A DNA stretch of 22,618 bases from IMG/VR virus record IMGVR_UViG_3300021181_000043, positions 1-22,618 of that record. One strand, written 5' to 3'. Below the pieces are notes generated by a model, which saw only the letters and a list, made by a program, of their open reading frames with translations, did no database searches and was not told the origin of the DNA. Numbering within the stretch: position 1 is the first letter of the stretch; every line of letters starts with the position of its first letter. This document shows positions 18,752 to 22,618 of the stretch, piece by piece. The position numbers and the translations under genes are program-made. Source of the stretch: a virus.

Positions 18752-19958
18752 TCAAGCTGCTGGTGCGTTTCGAAACGCTCTCGAGAGTACTGAGCGTGTC
18801 CAAACCCGCGACCAAGCTGGCCGATTCGCCGAGGCGCGTTCCAGGCCCGAGCCTTTGTTCTCCGAGCGTCAGACTGAAGGCGACGAGTTTGGCGACACCA
18901 GAGATGGTGGCGAAGACGCTCGTATGCGTCGCCAAGAGGAGAGAGCGAATGGCGACCCCTTCGAAGATGGATCGACTTCCACACGATCCGGCAAAACGTC
19001 CTCCCAAAATGAAAGGCAGGGTCGCCAACGTTCTCGCTCCGATGAAGCGGGACGCGACGATGCCTCCGCCGACGACGGACACTTCGGTGAAACGGGTAGG
19101 CAAGGGGACGGTGACGACGAGTCCGAGTCACAAGGTGAAGGGATACTTCCAGACGGCGACGGGGAGACCGAGGGCGGGGAGCAGTTGCCCGACGGGGACG
19201 CCGAGCAAGACACCGAAAGGTATGAGGTAGTCGTAGATGGGAAACCGATGGAGGTTTCCCTAAAGCAAGCGTTAGAAGGGTACATCCGCACCGAGACGTT
19301 CCATCAGCGGATGAATAAAGTAAACGAAGCTTCTCAGACAGTCATGGCCGAAGCGCAAAGAGTTGCGCAGGCTCGTGACCATTACATAAACCAGAACGCG
19401 GCGTTGGAGCAGGAAATTCTTACGCTTATCCCGCAACAGCCGAACTGGGACGAGGAGTTCACAAGAGACCCTAAATCAGCCCACATGCTTCGAAAACAAT
19501 ATGAGGCGGTGGACCAAAAACTGAACACGCTGCGGCAGCAAAGAGCGGCGGCGATGCAAGAGCGGGCGGCAGAACAAGCCCGCGTCACGGAAACCTACGC
19601 GAAGGATCAATTCGCGAGGTTCGTCATGGATAATAAGATCCCTGACGAGGCTTCCCTCCGGAAGGAAATCAATTCGATGCGGCGAACAGCCATGTCGCAT
19701 GGTTTCACGGAACAAGAGGTCGCGACAGTATACGATTCGCGAATGCTTAGTGTTCTCCGGAAGGCAAGCAAATACGACCGGTTGATGGCGGCAAAACCAA
19801 GAGCGGTTATCCCCGGAAAAGGCAGAGCGTTGACACCCGGTTCCGCACCCCGAATAGGGAACGCGGGACGCCGGAATATCGACGAAGCCCAGAGCCGATT
19901 GGCTAAATCAGGTCGCTTAGACGATGCGGCCTCGGTCTTCGAGAAGATAATCCGATGA
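18735..19958 (+). CDS. Scaffolding protein
   Basis: Scaffolding proteins guide capsid assembly and are then released. This 407-aa protein has the expected composition. Residues 1-162 are very acidic, Gly/Asp/Glu/Arg-rich and disordered. YEVVVDGKPMEVSLKQALEG (163-182) and the following IRTETFHQRMNKVNEA match the conserved opening of many phage scaffolds. A long helical and coiled-coil region follows (AQARDHYINQNAALEQEI, LNTLRQQRAAAMQERAAEQ). The C-terminal basic segment (RAVIPGKGRALTPGS) may touch the capsid protein. It sits directly before the major capsid gene. ATG 18735 overlaps the upstream gene by 17 nt without a strong ribosome binding site. It is expressed from P12 and by read-through from P11. 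Confidence 0.85.
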   Translation: MPEGIDQAAGAFRNALESTERVQTRDQAGRFAEARSRPEPLFSERQTEGDEFGDTRDGGEDARMRRQEERANGDPFEDGSTSTRSGKTSSQNERQGRQRSRSDEAGRDDASADDGHFGETGRQGDGDDESESQGEGILPDGDGETEGGEQLPDGDAEQDTERYEVVVDGKPMEVSLKQALEGYIRTETFHQRMNKVNEASQTVMAEAQRVAQARDHYINQNAALEQEILTLIPQQPNWDEEFTRDPKSAHMLRKQYEAVDQKLNTLRQQRAAAMQERAAEQARVTETYAKDQFARFVMDNKIPDEASLRKEINSMRRTAMSHGFTEQEVATVYDSRMLSVLRKASKYDRLMAAKPRAVIPGKGRALTPGSAPRIGNAGRRNIDEAQSRLAKSGRLDDAASVFEKIIR

Positions 19959-19967
19959 GGGATCAAC

Positions 19968-20969
19968 ATGGCCAAAGTTACCAACGCCTTTACTACGTAT
20001 CAGGCGACGGCGAATCGCGAAGATTTGTCGAACGCCATTTACAACATCGATCCGTTCGATACGCCGGTTATGTCGGCTATTCGGCGGCGCAACGTCAAGA
20101 ACCGAATCTTTGATTGGCAGACTGAACATCTTCCGCTAGTCAACGCGGCAAACGCCCAGGTCGAAGGCTTTCAACTTTCGCCCTCGGTTGGAACACCAAC
20201 TGTTCGGGTCAATAACTGCACCCAAATTTCGGAACGCGATGCCACTGTTTCGGGCACTCAAGAAGAGTCCGATGCGGCGGGCAAAGGTTCTGAAATGGCG
20301 CACCAGATGGCAATGGCTGCCAAAGTCCTCAAGTCGGACATGGAAGTTATGCTATGCTCGCGCCAGCCGCGCAACGATGGTTCGGATGCGACGACCCCCG
20401 TCGCCCGCGTTACTGAAGGGTTCTCCCATTGGGTAGCGCGAGCCGTTGATAAGTCGGGCAATCCAGCCGCTGCGATTGCGCCCGGTACGCCGGGAACGCC
20501 AGGAGCACCTGCGACTACTATTCCGATCTTGTCGACTGATCCGTTCCCGGTTCCGGGGACTCCCGTTCAGCTTACAGAAGCGATGCTAAACGATGCGATG
20601 CAGCAAGCGTATACCAATGGCGCGTCGCCCACGATGTGGATTCTGCCTCCAGGACCGAAGCGGACAGCTTCGACCTTTATTGGACGTTCCACCACTCAAG
20701 TCTTGGTCGGCAAGACTGAGGTTGTGTCAACCGTCGATATTTTCGCGACGGATTTCGGTCGGGTGAAAGCTCTGCCGTCTCGTTGGGTTGCGTCGGACAT
20801 CGGGTTGCTTATCGACCCCGATTACGCCGCAGTCGCGTACTTCCGTGCGTTCCGCCAGTATCTGATGGCTCGCATCGGTGATGCCGAGAATCGGATGATT
20901 GTCGTGGAGTGGGGCGTTGAGATGCGCAATAGTCTCGCGCATATCCTCTTCAACGGCATTACGGCGTAA
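19968..20969 (+). CDS. Major capsid protein (SU10 / DUF5309 type)
   Basis: This 333-aa protein forms the icosahedral shell with an HK97 fold. The N-terminal NREDLSNAIYNIDPFDTPVM (16-35), RIFDWQTEHLPLVNAANAQV and QISERDATVSGTQEE segments are typical of SU10-type capsids annotated as DUF5309. A collagen-like insertion (APGTPGTPGAPATT, about residues 171-184) is unusual; it may form a surface loop. The C-terminal part (DFGRVKALPSRWVASDIGLL, IDPDYAAVAYFRAFRQYLMA) is also family-like. GAGG lies 7 nt before ATG 19968. A 15-bp hairpin begins 22 nt after its stop, which may raise capsid mRNA stability. Confidence 0.93.
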   Translation: MAKVTNAFTTYQATANREDLSNAIYNIDPFDTPVMSAIRRRNVKNRIFDWQTEHLPLVNAANAQVEGFQLSPSVGTPTVRVNNCTQISERDATVSGTQEESDAAGKGSEMAHQMAMAAKVLKSDMEVMLCSRQPRNDGSDATTPVARVTEGFSHWVARAVDKSGNPAAAIAPGTPGTPGAPATTIPILSTDPFPVPGTPVQLTEAMLNDAMQQAYTNGASPTMWILPPGPKRTASTFIGRSTTQVLVGKTEVVSTVDIFATDFGRVKALPSRWVASDIGLLIDPDYAAVAYFRAFRQYLMARIGDAENRMIVVEWGVEMRNSLAHILFNGITA

Positions 20970-20981
20970 GTAGTCAAGGAC

Positions 20982-21278
20982 GTGGAGCGGAAGTCAGTCA
21001 TAAGGGACCATGACGGTGTTCGTCGTACCCTTATGACTGACTCCGAAGACCCGACACGGTTCCACGTCATTACTGAACAGAATGTCGATGAAGTTTTAGA
21101 GGGCATTAAGCGCGACGCGGAAAATCATCGCGAGCGCACAACCAATAAATTGTTAGCCCGCATCCCACTTACGGTTTATGAGACAGCAATTGCGCAAGGT
21201 TGGGATGAAGATGACTGGAAGCGCTACCTCAATTCAAGCGAGGCGGCCCCGTTTAGAATCTGGAAGGGGCGGGTATGA
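20982..21278 (+). CDS. Head-completion-region hypothetical protein (98 aa)
   Basis: This 98-aa soluble protein reads SVIRDHDGVRRTLMTDSEDP near the start and IPLTVYETAIAQGWDEDDWK towards the end. A similar VIRDH.G...-led protein occurs after the capsid gene in related phages that I recall only as hypothetical. The start is uncertain: GTG 20982 is used because the segment before the internal ATG 21032 reads as natural protein. However, the AAGGA upstream is only 1 nt away, and no better site is seen. The codons for residues 4-20 coincide with a 15-bp inverted repeat, so translation could be controlled by RNA structure. It overlaps the next gene by 4 nt. Confidence 0.7.
   Translation: MERKSVIRDHDGVRRTLMTDSEDPTRFHVITEQNVDEVLEGIKRDAENHRERTTNKLLARIPLTVYETAIAQGWDEDDWKRYLNSSEAAPFRIWKGRV
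20992..21042 (+). promoter_or_regulatory. 15-bp perfect RNA hairpin after the capsid gene
   Basis: AGTCAGTCATAAGGG (20992-21006) and CCCTTATGACTGACT (21028-21042) are exact complements around a 21-nt loop. No T-run follows, so it is not an intrinsic terminator. It lies between the capsid stop and the body of the next gene and overlaps that gene's first codons. It may be a processing or stabilising site, or a translation block. Confidence 0.7.
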
Positions 21279-21445
21279 GCAACCCCATCGTAGTTATTCT
21301 GGTCGTGATCCTGGTCCTCGCATTGCTTGGCGGTTCCGGTCGATTCGGCCTGCCTTATGGCTATGGCTACGGTAATTATGGCCTTGGAGGCGTCGGTACT
21401 ATTCTGGTGATCTTGCTTATATTAGCGCTGTTAGGTTACCTCTGA
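21275..21445 (+). CDS. Small two-TM membrane protein (DUF3309-like)
   Basis: The frame encodes 56 aa: a hydrophobic helix (PIVVILVVILVLALLGG), a Gly/Tyr-rich loop (FGLPYGYGYGNYGLGG), and a second hydrophobic helix (GTILVILLILALLGYL). This hairpin of two helices joined by a Gly/Tyr loop resembles the small bacterial membrane proteins annotated DUF3309; the assignment is from memory. ATG 21275 overlaps the previous stop (ATGA), and its own stop overlaps the adaptor start (TGATG), so it is tightly coupled. It could act in host membrane modification or DNA entry. A holin role is possible but unsupported, since no lysis genes are nearby. Confidence 0.75.
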   Translation: MSNPIVVILVVILVLALLGGSGRFGLPYGYGYGNYGLGGVGTILVILLILALLGYL

Positions 21446-22080
21446 TGCCGATGCAGCTAACTACTCTTACCAATCAGCTTATGGATTGGGCAAATCGCGG
21501 CGATTGGAGCGGAACCCCCGGCCTTACTCAATCGTATGTTACATTTGCTGAGCAGAAGTTTAATTCGGACTTGCGCGTCAGCCAGATGCTCACCCCGTCC
21601 GTCAACACGGTCACGCAGAGATGTTCCACGCTTCCTGATGACTGGCTGGAAATGTATCTAGTAAGCATCGCGACGACATATGCGCCGAATGGATGGTCCC
21701 CGATTCGCTACAAGTCGAATGATGAGTTCTTCAATCTCCGTGATTGGGCGGCGTTCGGATATTACACCATTGTTGGTCGGACCATCAATTTTGGCGGAAC
21801 GCCGGACAATGTGGAGGGCATTCAGTACCAGATTGTCTATTACGCCGAAGTCCCGCCGCTGAATGACACCACAGACAGTTGGGTCTATACAAAGTACCCG
21901 AACATGTATCTTTGGGAGTGCTTGCGCAACGCGGCATTCCACGCAGTCGGCGAAGAAGGGCCGGCGAGTAACTTTGGTCAGATGGCCGACGCTATCATCA
22001 CCAAGCTGAATAATGATTGGGCTAAGGCCAAGGCATCTGGTTCCCGCGTCACCCGAACTCGAACGCGGAGCTTCGGATAG
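21445..22080 (+). CDS. Head-tail adaptor protein
   Basis: This 211-aa protein resembles the SU10/P22-like adaptor that sits under the portal and links it to the tail nozzle. Its start LTTLTNQLMDWANRGDW, SYVTFAEQKFNSDLRVSQML, and the middle WSPIRYKSNDEFFNLRDW are typical, with the helical end MYLWECLRNAAFHAVGEEG and MADAIITKLNNDWAKAKA. ATG 21445 shares one base with the preceding stop. A second ATG two codons on is also possible. The tail-fibre gene follows with a 1-nt overlap. The family call is strong from context and sequence pattern. Confidence 0.85.
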   Translation: MPMQLTTLTNQLMDWANRGDWSGTPGLTQSYVTFAEQKFNSDLRVSQMLTPSVNTVTQRCSTLPDDWLEMYLVSIATTYAPNGWSPIRYKSNDEFFNLRDWAAFGYYTIVGRTINFGGTPDNVEGIQYQIVYYAEVPPLNDTTDSWVYTKYPNMYLWECLRNAAFHAVGEEGPASNFGQMADAIITKLNNDWAKAKASGSRVTRTRTRSFG

Positions 22081-22618
22081 TGACTGACCAATGGGTTCCT
22101 AGTCCGCCCGCTCCAAGCCCGCCTTGGACCAATCCCATTCCGCCATCCAATGAGTGGAGTGAAATTCCTCCTTGTGCCAATAACTCTGGCCCTTCTATAG
22201 TTAATGGCATCATTATAAGAGATATTCCGGCTGTAATTCTAGCACCGAATGCTTGGGGAATCACTCTTAACGATGGGGATTCGCCGCCAAATTTTACTAT
22301 CGATCATTATGATGGCACTGGAGCTTACATCGACAGCCCGATGGAACTGTCGGGGGTTGATGGCACTGTTCAATTCAACGCCCCAGTTTTGTTGAGCCGT
22401 GATCCGGTTCAGGCGATGGAGCCGGTCACCCTCGAATATTTAGAATCGCACTCGGTCGGCATTTCAGAGCCACCCGACAATCAGACTTACGGGCGTGCGT
22501 TAGGGGTCTGGAATCTCGTTGTCCCCGCGAGTGGCGGCACCTTCACGGGTCAGACCAATCTAAGCGCGGGCGGCGCTGTTACAGGGGGTGCTCTTTTATT
22601 CGCTGGAGGCGCTGTCTG
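22080..22618 (+). CDS. Tail fibre or spike protein, C-terminus beyond the window
   Basis: The frame opens at GTG 22080 (TAGTG, 1-nt overlap with the adaptor stop) and stays open to the right edge, giving at least 179 residues. GGAG lies 9 nt upstream. The start is Pro-rich (TDQWVPSPPAPSPPW). It then becomes beta-rich, with SRDPVQAMEPVTLEYLESHS, close to the DPT.ALHAATKQYVD linker found in many tail fibres. VVPASGGTFTGQTNLSAGGA follows, like the repeats of trimeric fibres. It should bind the host surface. A role as a neck or tail-tube protein cannot be ruled out from the N-terminal part alone. Confidence 0.72.
   Translation, partial: MTDQWVPSPPAPSPPWTNPIPPSNEWSEIPPCANNSGPSIVNGIIIRDIPAVILAPNAWGITLNDGDSPPNFTIDHYDGTGAYIDSPMELSGVDGTVQFNAPVLLSRDPVQAMEPVTLEYLESHSVGISEPPDNQTYGRALGVWNLVVPASGGTFTGQTNLSAGGAVTGGALLFAGGAV

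Noticed and set aside
1-22618. tRNA genes, CRISPR arrays, insertion sequences, integrase
   Set aside because: I looked for cloverleaf-like segments, regular spaced repeats, transposase motifs and recombinase signatures and found none convincing.

Overview
The window is part of a tailed double-stranded DNA phage genome, or of a prophage. It encodes both terminase subunits, a portal, a scaffolding protein, an SU10-type major capsid protein, a head-tail adaptor and the start of a tail fibre. A primase-helicase and a dense set of small phage genes accompany them. AGGAG-type ribosome binding sites and sigma70-type promoters point to a proteobacterial host. No tRNA, integrase, lysis gene, insertion sequence or CRISPR array was seen, so host and lifestyle stay open.

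Layout: from the left edge to about 12.3 kb every gene is on the minus strand. Reading right to left along transcription these are: a 165-aa protein; four small unknown genes; a pair of related helix-turn-helix genes; a SWIM zinc-finger unit; a 249-aa protein joining an Rmf/CrpP-like motif to a recurring domain; a six-gene unit with XRE and winged-helix regulators; an 829-aa primase-polymerase/helicase; a second small copy of the recurring domain; five genes including an Ig-like protein and a Pro/Gly-rich protein; and a secreted protein cut by the left edge. A 183-bp divergent region (12347-12529) separates this from the plus-strand packaging and head operon: HNH nuclease, TerS, a coiled-coil/Gln-rich protein, TerL, an Acb2/Tad1-like protein, a Pro/Asn/Gln-rich protein, portal, a 90-aa protein, scaffold, capsid, a 98-aa protein, a two-TM protein, adaptor and tail fibre.

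The most striking feature is transcriptional. Twelve copies of one promoter occur, nine on the minus strand and three on the plus strand. All have an invariant TTGACA, an invariant 17-bp spacer ending in TGN, and a TANAAT-like -10 box. Nearly every transcription unit starts with one, which reads as a phage-wide regulon served by the host sigma70 holoenzyme.

Other leads are: a primase-helicase leader whose 5' end is an 11-nt perfect complement of the region holding its ribosome binding site; a 15-bp perfect hairpin just after the capsid gene; a probable anti-CBASS/anti-Thoeris nucleotide sponge between TerL and portal; a three-member paralogous domain family; a roughly 470-bp non-coding region with G-quadruplex motifs and nested inverted repeats; an apparently leaderless HNH gene; and a likely frameshift in a helix-turn-helix gene. 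Five small or partial genes (1-460, 2610-2750, 5981-6157, 21275-21445, 22080-22618) were found by direct translation of the sequence.
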